A stretch of DNA of 29,542 nucleotides from contig BEXV01002957.1 of NCBI GenBank assembly GCA_003118195.1, forward strand, positions 22,572 to 52,113, in the 5' to 3' direction. The stretch comes from Hemicentrotus pulcherrimus (Eukaryota > Echinodermata > Echinoidea > Camarodonta > Strongylocentrotidae). The position numbers and the translations under genes are program-made. This document shows, piece by piece, positions 1-10,612 of this stretch. Below the pieces are notes generated by a model. The model was not told the origin of the DNA. It did no database searches and worked only from the letters and a program-made list of their open reading frames with translations. Positions within the stretch are counted from its first letter, which is position 1. Each line of letters starts with the position of its first letter.

Positions 1-1680
1 CCAATATCGTTCGATAATATCCTTTTCTATAAAGATCCCATAACGGTCATAATAAAGAGAAGGGCGGATGTTTGTTGCACATAATTTTCTTCTGGGGGCC
101 CCTTTACGCCGTTGTTTATCTGTACAATTTTATTACATCAAAACAAATGCTTTTGATATAACATAGCAATAATATAGCTTCTGTACTGCTACTTCATTCG
201 TTTCTTATTCGCTGTAGCATTCTTCACTTTTGTGTCTTTTTTAAATATATATATTTTTTATATTGTCTCCGTGTTACTAACCTTCCGCCGTATGATCCTT
301 TTTCACCCCTTTCCCCTCAAGCTACAGGATGATAAAAGTCACAAAAATATTTTTTATGATATTGTAATAATATTTCGTGCTTATTTCCCCCAAAACTGTC
401 ATTTTATTTGATCCGGCAAACAACCATCTTCTAACTTTCTGTTTCTTCTTGACATTATGTTTTTCACGATTTCGTGCGTGTCCACAACAATTGTCATACA
501 TCATCTGTCATTTCTGATTAGTACCACTTTAATCCGTGTATTTACTTATGTCACATGTACAAATACATTTCCTTCATTTTTTTAATGTTATCCTCACGCC
601 CACGGCATCGTCCCAAAATCCCCTAATCCATTAACGTCAAACTCGATACAAATTACCCCCACAATTGAACATTCCCCAGTTTCTTCCCCAAATCAAGTCT
701 CATGAACATCCTATACATTGTTACACTCGTGTTTTTGTGATGGTATTTACTCCAAATCAAATTTTTCAAGAAAATTAAAAAAACAGTTGCAAGTAGTTGA
801 GTTTTCTGACTCAAAACTCACCTGTATTTATCAACCGATTAACCATCCTTGTTCTCAGTGAGTTTATTTTGATTCATCTGACGATGCTGCAAATTATCAC
901 CGGTGTGTAAAATTCACTAAAATAGAATGGGAGAAAATAATCAAAGCCATGACAAGGACAATACTTACCAGGGGCATCATCTGTGTCAATATATTTGATT
1001 GGCGAGCAGGCAAGGCAAGTCGTGGATGTCAATGTGTCCACCATCTGCTAGTTATTAACAGTTATTGTCATCCACAAACGGCGAGATTGCTTTCGTAATT
1101 AAAACGTTAAAGAAAAAAATTTGTAATTTTCCTCTTTGCTAGCATAACATTTGAATCGCAATTTATATTCCTACACGTCATCAAAGGCATGTTACCTAAT
1201 TATTTTCTTTATATTTTATCTTTTGTGGATTAGTTTTTAGTGATGATATTTACGGAAATATTTGATATCGCAAGTTGTTGTGAACACACTTTTAATGAAT
1301 AACAGGAGCGCTGAAGTTTCCCTCACCCTTTTTTCTTCTCTAGATGCGACCTTATACCTTGGTCAAGCAAATATCTTGTCAGTCACTCAATTCTTGGTTT
1401 TCATCTCTTTTCTCTCTCCTGCTCTTTTGAAGCCGTCTCTGCAAAAAAACAGAGAGGAAAACTCAAACTCACGCATTCTTTTTTGGATAACGTGACATTT
1501 TTTTTTAATTTGCTTGTCACAATTTCATGTCACGTTCATGCAATTCCCATGATATGATTAGACACATGTTGTTTCTTATCCTACATGAGTTAAATGAGGA
1601 GTTTTATGATCCATTTTTTAATGTGATTCGTGTGATTCTGAATGTGTTACTCGAGGAAGCTATGCAAAATAATGATAACA
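1..1680. other. AT-rich non-coding DNA
   Basis: No gene, RNA gene or mobile element was recognised on either strand. The ORFs are short and lack splice context or similarity to any family I know. A small imperfect hairpin (GTGGATG/CATCCAC, with spacer) lies at about 1022-1078. It may belong to intron 1 of the downstream gene. Confidence 0.5.
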
Positions 1681-1682
1681 AA

Positions 1683-1775
1683 TGTGAATAAATTAATAAA
1701 TAAATAATGAATGTCAAGAGATGAATAAATAAATAAATAAATAGTTATATAAATTAATTAATTGATAAATAAATG
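1683..1775. repeat. (AATA)n-type microsatellite
   Basis: Imperfect AATA/ATAA tetranucleotide array with interruptions. Confidence 0.8.
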
Positions 1776-1843
1776 AAAGACCAAAAAGTAGATAAAATCA
1801 AGAATGAAGTAAAAACAAACAAGTGAAAAAGAGTTGATATGCA

Positions 1844-2125
1844 AAGAGAGAGAGAGAGAGAAAAAAAAAAAAAAAGAGAGAGAATGACAGAGAGGGATGC
1901 AGATTGAGACAAAAACAGGTAAAAGACACACAATCTGACGTAGAAACAGTTAGATACTAGATAGACAGACAACTCGTTATATAGATAGATCGATAAGTAA
2001 GTAGGCATGATACAGGGGGAAAAGAGAGGCAGAGAGAGAAAAGGTTGAGGTACAAATGAGTGCGCTAAAGATAGATAGAGAGAGAAATAGAGTTGGTCAA
2101 AAATGTGAGATAGTGAGAGCTGGGG
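1844..2125. repeat. GA-rich array with poly-A interruption
   Basis: Dense (AG)n run at 1844-1884, interrupted by about 15 A, then degenerate GA/GATA-rich sequence to about 2125. Purines are on the plus strand. The long minus-strand ORF here is Ser/Leu/Phe low complexity and not a gene. Confidence 0.85.
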
Positions 2126-2164
2126 AAAAAGAGCTAGGAAAAGGGAAGAAAAATTTATAGTCAG

Positions 2165-2219
2165 ACAAACACACACACACACACACACACACGTACAGAG
2201 AGAGAGAGAGAAAAAAAAG
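2165..2219. repeat. (CA)n followed by (GA)n microsatellite
   Basis: (AC) repeats at about 2165-2192, then (AG) repeats at about 2197-2219 ending in A-rich sequence. Confidence 0.9.
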
Positions 2220-2229
2220 ACGGAACGAA

Positions 2230-2480
2230 GAAGATCATTATCACACTAGCGTTATCGGATCCCACACGAGTTTCTTATACCCCGAGGGCTGTACCTATTG
2301 AAGATAGCACGCCCGCTTTCACGTATTATCACCGCCGAGCGTCCCACCATTGTAGGGAAATGGTGTGCATTGTCAAGCACTGTCTTGCCGTTATGAAGGG
2401 GAGTGATAGATGATAGTGCACAGTGGTTTGAGGCCAAATTACTACGTTCCACAAACTTCAACGTATTTAGTACTACAAAC
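2230..2480. other. Less AT-rich single-copy-looking island between microsatellites
   Basis: About 240 bp of higher complexity and GC content, flanked on both sides by GA arrays. The minus strand is open for 76 codons (2252-2482), but I recognise no domain and see no clear splice sites. It could be an old transposon remnant. Confidence 0.35.
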
Positions 2481-2583
2481 AAATGAAGAGGAAGAGAAAT
2501 AGGGAGGACAAAAAAAAAAGAGATAATTTGAGAAAAGTGAGAAGGAAAGAGGAAAGAAAGGAGGGGCTACAAAAATGTGATGG

Positions 2584-2586
<3 letters not shown>

Positions 2587-2616
<30 letters not shown>

Positions 2617-2681
2617 AAAAAGAAAGAGATAGAGAGAGACAGAGAGATAGGTAAAGAGACGAGAAAAAAGAGGGAGGGAGA
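2587..2681. repeat. (GA)n microsatellite
   Basis: Nearly pure (AG)n at about 2588-2615, continuing as an imperfect GA/GATA array. Purines are on the plus strand. Confidence 0.9.
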
Positions 2682-2689
2682 ATGTTGAC

Positions 2690-3960
2690 TCTTTCAAACT
2701 GGTCTGCGTAAATATCTAGATAAATAAGAATAAGATAATATTTGACTGCCCCACAATAAAGGTTACACGTTCATTGTGTTGCCTGCAGCAATGATGGTCC
2801 ATTTCACCTGAAAAGAGATATACAATTCCACGACTTTAATTGTGTCGATCACTTTGCAGATGCCATATATGATAAATTATATTCTTAAAGTAGATCCTGG
2901 ACCTCTAGAAACGCAGAAGAGGTCATACGCCATAAATGAATATTTGAAATAAAGAGTTTAGTTTTCACAAAGCAACGGCATTTATTTAAACAAAACTTGC
3001 GAAAATACCTAGTCTGGCGTTTTTCCTATCGTAATCCTATCAACAAACGAACCCAGTTGGTAGGAATGATAACCATGTACAGTTACAATTTCCGAGAAAT
3101 GAAGAACAGAAATGTGTATGACTTACATACTACATACATAGCATCGGAAAAGAGGACGAAAAGAAGTGCTTTACGGTGCACGATGTTTGTATAATAAATC
3201 ACCTTTACATATCTCCGTTTATCAACGAAATAAAGGAGAACGATACCAAGCACTTTTAACAAGGATTGTTATTAAAGAATTGTTCCAATTTTCAGGCATT
3301 CGCATGCTTTCGTAACTTCGTACACTTTCAGATCTACTTTTCAAAGTACTTAAATGTCTTTTTAATGATTTCTCGCATATCATGATTATCACCCATGCTT
3401 TTGTATGTTAAAAGACTTAAGTATCTTCATGGTCAATCATCAAAGATAACGTTGAATAGTGGTCACGTGTTTTCATTGTGAAGGAAACTGTCTAAAAGTT
3501 ATGAAAGAGTTTCATATGCATGCAATAATGATTATGTATCGTGATTCGTTTTCTTTCTTTTCTAGAACATAATAAGACATTGGCTAAATCTTAATAAAAG
3601 CCATGTATAGACCTAATGTAAAGCACCGCACACCGATACGGATAAATACCCATGATGCATTAAAAAATATTCCAATATTTTATTTTATTTTAACACAAAT
3701 ATTACAAATAAAAGTGCATTTTGAGGGCGGTCATAATCAAGTAACAATTAAAAAACGATTTAAGTCCACATGGGAATAAAAATGAATGAAAGTAGCTCCC
3801 CAAATCCCTTTTTATTTTCGTTTGAATCCATAATTGAGCATTCTTTTTAAGCCAGGCATTAACTTATGCAGTGAAAGCAAGTAATCTTGTTTGCTCATGT
3901 AAAATGAAATACATCTATACAGTATATCGAATTGATGATTGTGATTGTTTGAAGGTATAG
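2690..3960. other. AT-rich non-coding DNA
   Basis: Nothing recognisable. The ORFs are short and AT-driven, and there are several poly-A/T runs around 3660-3780. Confidence 0.45.
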
Positions 3961-3969
3961 TTGATGCAT

Positions 3970-4065
3970 GGTATTGCGGTTCGACTTAAGAGTGTATGTA
4001 CGTCAGTGGGCGTTGCCTCGTCTTTGGGCACTGATCTATATGTCCTTAAACCATGTGAATTTCTC
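3970..4065 (+). mobile_element. Possible diverged tRNA-SINE remnant
   Basis: A GCGGTTCGAC block resembles a Pol III B box. About 50 bp later comes CTTTGGGCACTGATCTATAT, which resembles the TTTGGCAAG-ATTGATCTACAT segment of the SINE fragment at 20933. A trinucleotide microsatellite follows directly. The copy is short and diverged, so the call is tentative. Confidence 0.3.
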
Positions 4066-4072
4066 TCAATTA

Positions 4073-4168
4073 TGGTGATGATGATGATGAAACTGACTTT
4101 AATAATAACAATAACAATATTAATAATGATAATGATAATGGTGATAATGATAATAAAGACAATAATAG
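4073..4168. repeat. ATG/AAT/GATAAT trinucleotide microsatellite
   Basis: (GAT)n, then (AAT)n/(AAC)n, then GATAAT repeats. They generate overlapping Met/Ile-rich ORFs on both strands that should not be taken as genes. Confidence 0.85.
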
Positions 4169-4319
4169 CTACACCTCGATTGTGTACGTATCTTTCCCAG
4201 CACTCAAGGAATACATTCCTAGAAGGTACAAATTTACCACAACTTGGTGGAGAGTGGCACAAGACTAGTGAGGAAAATCCGCACGCTAATCGTATGCGAT
4301 TTTCATTCACAATACCGTC

Positions 4320-4400
4320 ACTTCGTGAGAATAGGGACGAAGTAGATTAATGTCTTGCTAAAGAACATGAGTGCCGCGCCTGGACACGTGAGCGATGATC
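4320..4400 (-). mobile_element. tRNA-derived SINE remnant (minus strand)
   Basis: On the minus strand the sequence reads GCGCGGCACTCATGTTCTTT, then AGCAAGACATTAATCTAC. This matches the middle of the SINE at 20933 (CCGCTGCACTAATGTCCTTT, then GGCAAGACATTGATCTAC). The tRNA head and CCACCCAGGTG tail are not clearly preserved. Confidence 0.6.
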
Positions 4401-4799
4401 TTGTTATCATGAAGTGCACTTAAAAAGGTTTATTGGACTTATCAAGTCATGGGCACTTTGGTAGTAATGAATGCACAGGTTAATTGCTGCTTTATTTGTT
4501 TGAGAAAGTGCACGTTTTCTAAACGGGAAGGATTCGACACCCCCAAATTTACACAAAATGTACATTTCTCCCCCCAAAGGGATTTTATGTAATTGAAAAT
4601 CAATTATTGGTAGCGGTCTACAATATACAATCAAATATACAGTGAATTCAGTGGAATCAATGAACTGTCTGGTTGATGAGACAAATATATGCATACATCA
4701 ATCACTTGGTAAACAGATGGATCCTGAAAGACCACATTAATGAAATAAATATCAAGATTGACAAAAGGATAAACAAAATATGACTTTTTACATAGAACG

Positions 4800-5085
4800 T
4801 TGTGTCTTGGTTAAGGTTAAAAAGGGATATTAGTTAATAACTTTGTCATGAAAATGATCGTGTTTTTGATGCCCTCATATTCGAAATATGACAAGTAATC
4901 GTAGAGAGATTTGGACCAAACATTATTACATGCCACATGTGTGTATAGTCCCACCCACATCTATCTGTGTTTGATGAATGTGGCTTCCAGTAAGACTGAG
5001 TCCATTTCCTGTTATTCTGAGTATTTCAAAACCTCCCAGTAATACATTAATGCTTATTTCCTATCAACCTTTCCACATCGCTTGC
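4800..5085 (+). repeat. Dispersed ~300-bp repeat family, copy 1
   Basis: Diverged copy of the family seen best at 15320 and 28905. It shares CCTCATATTCGAAATATGAC, then TGCCACATGTGTGTATAGTCCCAC, the CATCTATCTGTGTTTG block, AACCTCCCAGTAATACATTAATG and CTTTCCACATCG, in the same order and spacing. It lies immediately before the 404-bp fold-back. It encodes nothing. Confidence 0.65.
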
Positions 5086-5151
5086 AGACACTTTTTTTAA
5101 TGGTACAGTCTACCAGAAGTAAATGCCATCTTTAAAACCGAAAAAAGACTG

Positions 5152-5555
5152 ACAGGATATTGTATATAGAGTACCGAAGCTGTGACTTCATCAAAATCTA
5201 TTCTTAGAATTTCTGAATTTTTTCCTCATTTTCCGAAAGAGCATCGAAAAAAATGTCCAAATGTCGAAAACCAATCGAATGTGTTAAGTTTTAGCTGAGA
5301 TATGACCATTTGAATAAAAAGATTGCCTATGGGAATTTCCTAATGGTGGAGCCAGAGCATATAACACTGAGTTCCCATAAGCAATTTTTTTATTCAAAGA
5401 GTCATATCTCAGCTAAAACGTAACACATTCGATTGGTTTTCGACATTTGGACATTATTTTCGATGCTCTTTTGGAAAATAAAGAAACAATTGAGAAATTC
5501 TAAAAATACATTTTTGATGACGTCACACTTCACCACTCTACAAGCTTAATCCTGT
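5152..5555. repeat. 404-bp fold-back element (184-bp inverted repeats)
   Basis: The left arm is 5152-5335 and the right arm 5372-5555, each 184 bp, separated by 36 bp. Both arms share GAGCATCGAAAA-AATGTCCA, AATGTCGAAAACCAATCGAA, TTTTAGCTGAGATATGAC and TTGAATAAAAA; the outer ends share ACAGGAT and TGTGAC-TCATCAAAA. Identity is high in the inner part and lower outside. There is no coding capacity. The structure fits a fold-back MITE, or two copies of an element inserted head to head. No convincing target-site duplication was seen. Confidence 0.9.
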
Positions 5556-5559
5556 TACC

Positions 5560-6740
5560 TTTAAACAAAATTATATTTCAAGTTCACATAACTGGCCAAT
5601 CAGAACCAAGCTTTCTGCTCCCAATTGTGAAAGGAGCATTTAGATGGTCTGGGACTTGATAGACGAAATTCATCTTGATATTCGATCGATCCTCGAACAT
5701 TTAACTACCATGGATTGGCAGGCCCCTGGATATAAGCTTCCGCATCCATCATAAAATGTGACATTTATACATTATACACGAATGCGTGAGTTTATATAAA
5801 ATTGTTTTACTACGTTTATTGACGAGCATCCAGGTATATCGTAGAATGACGGATTGCAATATATACTTTCAACTGTGCGTCGCTCGCGGTCAGGAACGCA
5901 CTATAGGACTAGCGTTCATTGAACTCACCCCAGACGCGTTTTCTTTTCAAAAGTCATTTTGTCTAAAAGGGATTTCCATAGTATATGAAAAATACATTTT
6001 TGAACACTTGAAAGGCTTCGGTTATACGCTGATACTATATTTGTAAAGTTATCGTCAGATCGTGAACAGAGGCGTATCATGCATGCGTCAAACCATTCGT
6101 TTAGTCAATGGCGGGAAAGGTACCTGTCTGTATGGTGGCCTGGAAAGTTAGTACTTCAGCAAAAGATTACAAAAAATACAAAAAACACAATACACTACAA
6201 ATAAGCAAAACAAATTTTCAACGGGATTTTTTCCTTCTGTAAATAGAATGTAAATCAGCTTATGAAAATAGGTTTCCCTGAGCAGGGTACAGGTAAAGGT
6301 ATGTATTGTTTATTCGTTGGCAGTGTAACAATTAACTGCATACAATTTTTTGGACAAGTTCGTGATTGCGTAATGTGAGATTGTGTGGTTTCAGAACATT
6401 CAAAATGTTTGGTTATTGATTCTAAGAAAAATTCAGAAATTGGTAATCTAAATATTTTCCAGCAGTGAAAAAATTTAAAACATGAGGTCAGCATTATGTC
6501 ATCCACGCTACAGAAATGTGGTTTTAGGATTTGATTTAAAGCAATACAATTTGAAGTCATTTCCATTGTAATTACAAGAGCACCTTTTAATCGTTAAATG
6601 TGATTACAACTTAATGAAAAACCTCGCAAAATATTTGTTCACCTGAACTACAAGTCAATTGTACCTCCCTGTAGTTAAAATTCGCCATCAATTTCGAATG
6701 AATTACAATGAACCCTCGTGAATCCTTGATTACGGTTTAC
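5560..6740. other. AT-rich non-coding DNA
   Basis: No recognisable gene. Two ORFs, at 5786-6046 (plus) and 6255-6566 (minus, 103 codons), have no recognised domain, and their codon content looks like translated AT-rich DNA. Confidence 0.4.
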
Positions 6741-7160
6741 AAAATTTCCATGCTAGAACGAGCACACAAATTAGGGGGTAATGTAAAATAGTATTATGTT
6801 GTTATTATCGACAATTTACCTTGTTAATTAACTAGATAATTCGCACTGAGGGCATGCATTCCGTTGGTATCTGCTGATAATCAGGAGACAATGTTTAAAT
6901 GAAGTGCCGAAACAAGGCCTTTATTGATTAGACCGACCACGCGAGCTCTTAATCCGTGTTAACATTGTTAATTAAGGTCGTTCACACTTAGAACCAATTA
7001 ATTAAACTGTCACTAAACCATTGATAGGGTCATGGAGAGGTCGAAAATGACAGAAATTAGACATAATGCATACAATCATCCATAAATGCTACGTCGACAT
7101 GAATTATATTACGATCACCACTATATTGTTAACATTGTTAATTTTCAACTATGGGACATT
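6740..7160. promoter_or_regulatory. Candidate homeodomain-site cluster
   Basis: Several TTAATTA/TAATTAA cores (around 6825, 6970 and 7000), a TTGATTAG site (about 6925), GTTAACATTGTTAATT twice (6957 and 7126) and GATAA sites lie within about 400 bp. This density could reflect an intronic enhancer, or only AT-rich composition. Confidence 0.2.
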
Positions 7161-7689
7161 TGTATCAAGTACCAATTTAACGAACTGAAATTAATGCATG
7201 AAGCCAGTCATGGTGAGGGTAAACTTGATATAAATGTACTAGCGAGACTGAATATTAAGCCACCGCCAAAAGTGTAGTACTTAAATACTAGGTTTATCAT
7301 GCTAGTACAACAAATATGTACTTCTGGAATTGTTATTTTTGGCAAGTGAAAATTTTCGGTTTAATTGTCCAGAGATGTAAAAAATATTGGCAATCGCTTT
7401 GAGGCATATTTGTTTATTTTTCCTCCTGCCCCATTAAAAGTAGGTCTTGTATAGTATTTATAGAATGCTATCAAATAATGATCACGTCTTGCAAATACCA
7501 GCATAAAAATAGAACCGACTGGACGGATTTAGCGATGCCAAGAGAACTTACAAGTATGATAATCCGAAGATTTGATAACATTCTTGTCGCCAGAGATATA
7601 TTTTTACTTATATATAGCTCGAGTGTTATAAAAGATCAAATGCTAAGAATGCCTATATAGGTGATGTTCAGAATTTAATCATTTTGATG

Positions 7690-7790
7690 GGGCGACAAGC
7701 AGGCGCGTACGCAGGGGGAGGGTTTGGGGGGTTAAACCCCGCCTTTGGGTTTTTTAAATCAAAACCCTCCCCTTATTTATTTTTTTTTTA
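7690..7790 (+). repeat. GTACGCAGGGGG-type dispersed repeat fragment
   Basis: GGCGCGTACGCAGGGGGAGG, then GTTTGGGGGGTTAAACCCC and a CTTTGGGTTTT block. The GGGGGGTTAAACCCC segment is nearly palindromic. I recall similar motifs as widely dispersed repeats in marine invertebrate genomes, but I cannot name the element. Its GC content contrasts sharply with the flanks. Confidence 0.45.
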
Positions 7791-8929
7791 AAAATAAATA
7801 ATTAATAATGCACAAATTATGCCAATGGTTGACCTAAAAAAGTGACCTTACCCCCTCGCTTCAACACAAAAAACAACAAAAACAACACAAAAACAAACGA
7901 ACAAACAAAAAAGTGTCCTCAAAACTTCTCCCAAATGGTGCAAATTTTTGTTGCAAAAATGCACGTATGGCAAAGTAGCGGCCGTGTAAAGAGACGAATA
8001 AAAGCAACCGAATTGTTAAACATTAAATTATTTCATAAATTACGTTAAACAAGTCTCATTTGTTGGATGCCATTTACAAACTAAGATTTTGGTCTTTGAT
8101 ACATATTCAGGAGGTAAGAAGACTGTAAATAATGGGAATTAAGAGGGCAGAGCCGTAAAGGTCACGAGGAAACTACCTTGTCCACTCAAGCTACTATGTA
8201 CACAGTGTTTATTATAGGTAAACTACCTTAGAGTTATTCCTGCCGAAGCATGCATAAATCATATGTTTCACGCACAACTAAACACGAAAATATATAACCA
8301 ACATAAAAATAAACCCTCTCTGTCTCCAATGTGTCTATGCTGACATACAACGTGAGGAAATTAGATTCTTAGAGTGGCATCATCGGCTTGCATACTCCCA
8401 TGCACCACGTTTTCAGTTTTTTCTCTTCATACTCTCCAAGGTATCCTAAAGCCGCACATCACAAATCATGTATATGATATATGTTTTTACGTTCCATTAG
8501 AACACTCAATCCAATCAAGGCATGCTCAGGTGGCGCTAACTCAGGCTTTCGCAAAGTGCGTCCATACCCGTTTTTAATGTTTCTAAGAGTAGATTGGCAA
8601 TAGTGTTTAGAGATGGGCTCAGTATTAACATACTGCGGTTTTGATTTGAAGCAACGATTCTGATTTGACATTGATTGCTGAGACTTTTTGGCAATATGCG
8701 CATGCGCTGATGATCTTGACTAGCCATTGCCATGTTGAGATCGATTGCATTTTTGTGTTGCTATAGGCCTCAGGTTTTCCTGTACCTAGCGCATGAGGTT
8801 GAACAAATCACACTCAATTCCTTTGCAAACATATGTCAATCGCATGGCGGCATGGGGACAACTTAAAAAATTAAAATTTTACCGTCTTTACGCCAAGATA
8901 GGGCGCTACAGCATTCAAAGAAGTTCCTC

Positions 8930-9085
8930 ATAATTGGTACCGCTTTACCTCACCTGGGTGGGGGTGAGGCATATGTAGATATCATCTTGCCTAAGGACGT
9001 TCGTGCTGTTGTAATGATTCGATCCCCGCCCCTAGCACTAGACGCCCTGTTGATAACAACATCGATATTGCCACATCTTATTGTG
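8930..9085 (-). mobile_element. tRNA-derived SINE copy (minus strand)
   Basis: On the minus strand it reads GGGGCGGGGATCGAATCATT (degraded B box), then ACGTCCTTAGGCAAGATGAT, ATCTACATATGCC, CACCCCCACCCAGGTGAGGT and GGTACC. This is the same order as the copy at 20933. The tRNA anticodon-arm part (GGGCGTCTAGTGCTAGGGGC) is recognisable; the A box is not. Overlapping ORFs on both strands are by-products. Confidence 0.7.
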
Positions 9086-9436
9086 GATCTCAAAACGCGA
9101 GTAAAAGAGCAAGGCAGTTGTTTTTTTAAAGAGAAAATCGGGCATGGATACACACACACAGTAACAAAAATGGTGATTATAACGCCTGGCTGGCAGCAGC
9201 AAAATGCAATCACGTGCTTTATCAACTGGACTGGTATATCATGCCGTCTCAAGTCAAAATTTGGTTAGATCGGTTTATGTGGGTGCTAAACGGGAGGGAA
9301 CAATGTGGAAAAGAAAGAAGATGAGGAGCTAATAGAAACTGTTGATTGCTTGCCTTAACCGCGCCTTAACCGCCGGGAAACGAGATTATATTCACGAGTG
9401 GTAAAGGGTGCCTTGATGTGCTATTAGCTTCAACTG

Positions 9437-9473
9437 AGAGAAAAAGGTGGAGAGAGAGACATTAAGAAGCAAT

Positions 9474-9510
<37 letters not shown>

Positions 9511-9515
9511 AGGGG
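9437..9515. repeat. (GA)n microsatellite
   Basis: Imperfect then perfect (AG)n ending in AGGGGGCGG. Purines are on the plus strand. Confidence 0.9.
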
Positions 9516-9884
9516 GCGGTGTTAATTTATCAACAACAGAAAACACGAACAAACTAAAATATAAATTTTTCATGTACTGACCGGTATGATCGGACTGACA
9601 CATGTAAACGCACGAGCTATTTAGCATTTGTAAGGTGTTGAGCTCTCTCCATTTTTCTATATGTTATCTTTGTCTTCTTTCCGTCATATTTGAACCGTTG
9701 TATAACCAACACCTGTACACACACGCACAATTAAACAAAACGAAGCATATCCAATATTTGGAGCAATTTTGTTCTATATCTTTTTTATTATTTTTCTGTT
9801 CAATTCCTTTACATATCTTTTCATGATTTTTTAATTTAATTTTTTACTTGAACCTTACTAGGGTATCATCACATGTAAACACAC

Positions 9885-10250
9885 GTGTTAGTCCTCTTTT
9901 TAGTGTTCCCAGGTATTCCTTCTTTTTTCATTGTTCTCTCTACTTTCTCTGAACTATATTTTTCACCGGTACCATGTGATGTTTTTGTTAATGGTAATGA
10001 TTACGACGAGTCAGCGAATTCAGCAATGATGCATTCGTTCTCAGAAAATGATATTAACTTGACGGCAACATGGAGGAGTGAGCATTTCCTTTCTCGACTG
10101 CTAATCAATAAGAGAGAAAAGGAATTAAGGAAGATGAAAGAAATTCAACGGAAATGGATGGGAGGATTACGAAATTTAATTCTTAAGAAACCATATTCTT
10201 CGAAGATCCTTTCAAAGAATGCCTTAGAATTATACAACATAGATTCTTAG
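9885..10250 (+). CDS. Doubtful 121-codon ORF, unrecognised
   Basis: The ORF opens with a very hydrophobic stretch (MLVLFLVFPG to about residue 25) that could pass for a signal peptide. A Cys and an acidic region (NDYDES, residues 38-44) follow, then a strongly basic amphipathic part (INKREKELRKMKEIQRKWMG, residues 73-92) and a Lys/Ser/Leu-rich end. Charge and codon variety after residue 33 look more protein-like than neighbouring ORFs. However, there is no Kozak context, no nearby poly-A signal and no family resemblance I trust. The hydrophobic start overlaps a T-rich tract containing possible acceptors (cctctttttag, AG at about 9901-9902), so the true unit, if any, could be an exon starting inside. 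It lies in presumed intron 1 or upstream DNA. Confidence 0.2.
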   Translation: MLVLFLVFPGIPSFFIVLSTFSELYFSPVPCDVFVNGNDYDESANSAMMHSFSENDINLTATWRSEHFLSRLLINKREKELRKMKEIQRKWMGGLRNLILKKPYSSKILSKNALELYNIDS

Positions 10251-10528
10251 AAGCGATTTGTTTTTCACGCACGGATCTTCACATTTTGTGGTCGCAGTTA
10301 TGTTACTTTATATTGTTTTGCATTCTCATTGCTTTCCTAGAAGCTTTTAAGGTGTCATTTTTCATTGCGGTCCTAACAAATCTTGCTTGTTGACAAAAAT
10401 ATATTTCGTTCTACAGGCGAATATGCGACGTGTATGAAATGACAATGAAAGGAGGAAGAATGAAACCAAAAAAAAGCCAGGAGAAAGTATACTGACTGAG
10501 TGATCCTGATTAAAAGGATAAGTTGAAT

Positions 10529-10612
10529 ACAGAGAGAGAGAGAGAGAGAGAGATAGAGAGGGGAGAGAGGGGAGAGAGGGAGAGAGAAAAAAAACACGAT
10601 AGAGAGATAGAA
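10529..10612. repeat. (GA)n/(GGGAGA)n array
   Basis: (AG)n followed by GGGGAGAGAG repeats and an A-rich end. Purines are on the plus strand. The 153-codon minus-strand ORF across it is translated low complexity. Confidence 0.9.

Noticed and set aside
1754..2697. Long Ser/Leu/Phe-rich minus-strand ORFs across GA arrays (also at 9430, 10373, 14653, 16299, 21704 and 27873)
   Set aside because: These are translations of GA/CT microsatellites, which seldom contain stop codons in any frame.
3915..4350. Overlapping 129-131-codon ORFs on both strands
   Set aside because: Both run through an ATG/AAT microsatellite and a SINE remnant; the Ile/Met-rich middles are repeat translations.
8950..9268. Opposed ORFs of 93 and 100 codons
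   Set aside because: Both overlap the minus-strand SINE and show no protein family; they are shadows of the repeat.
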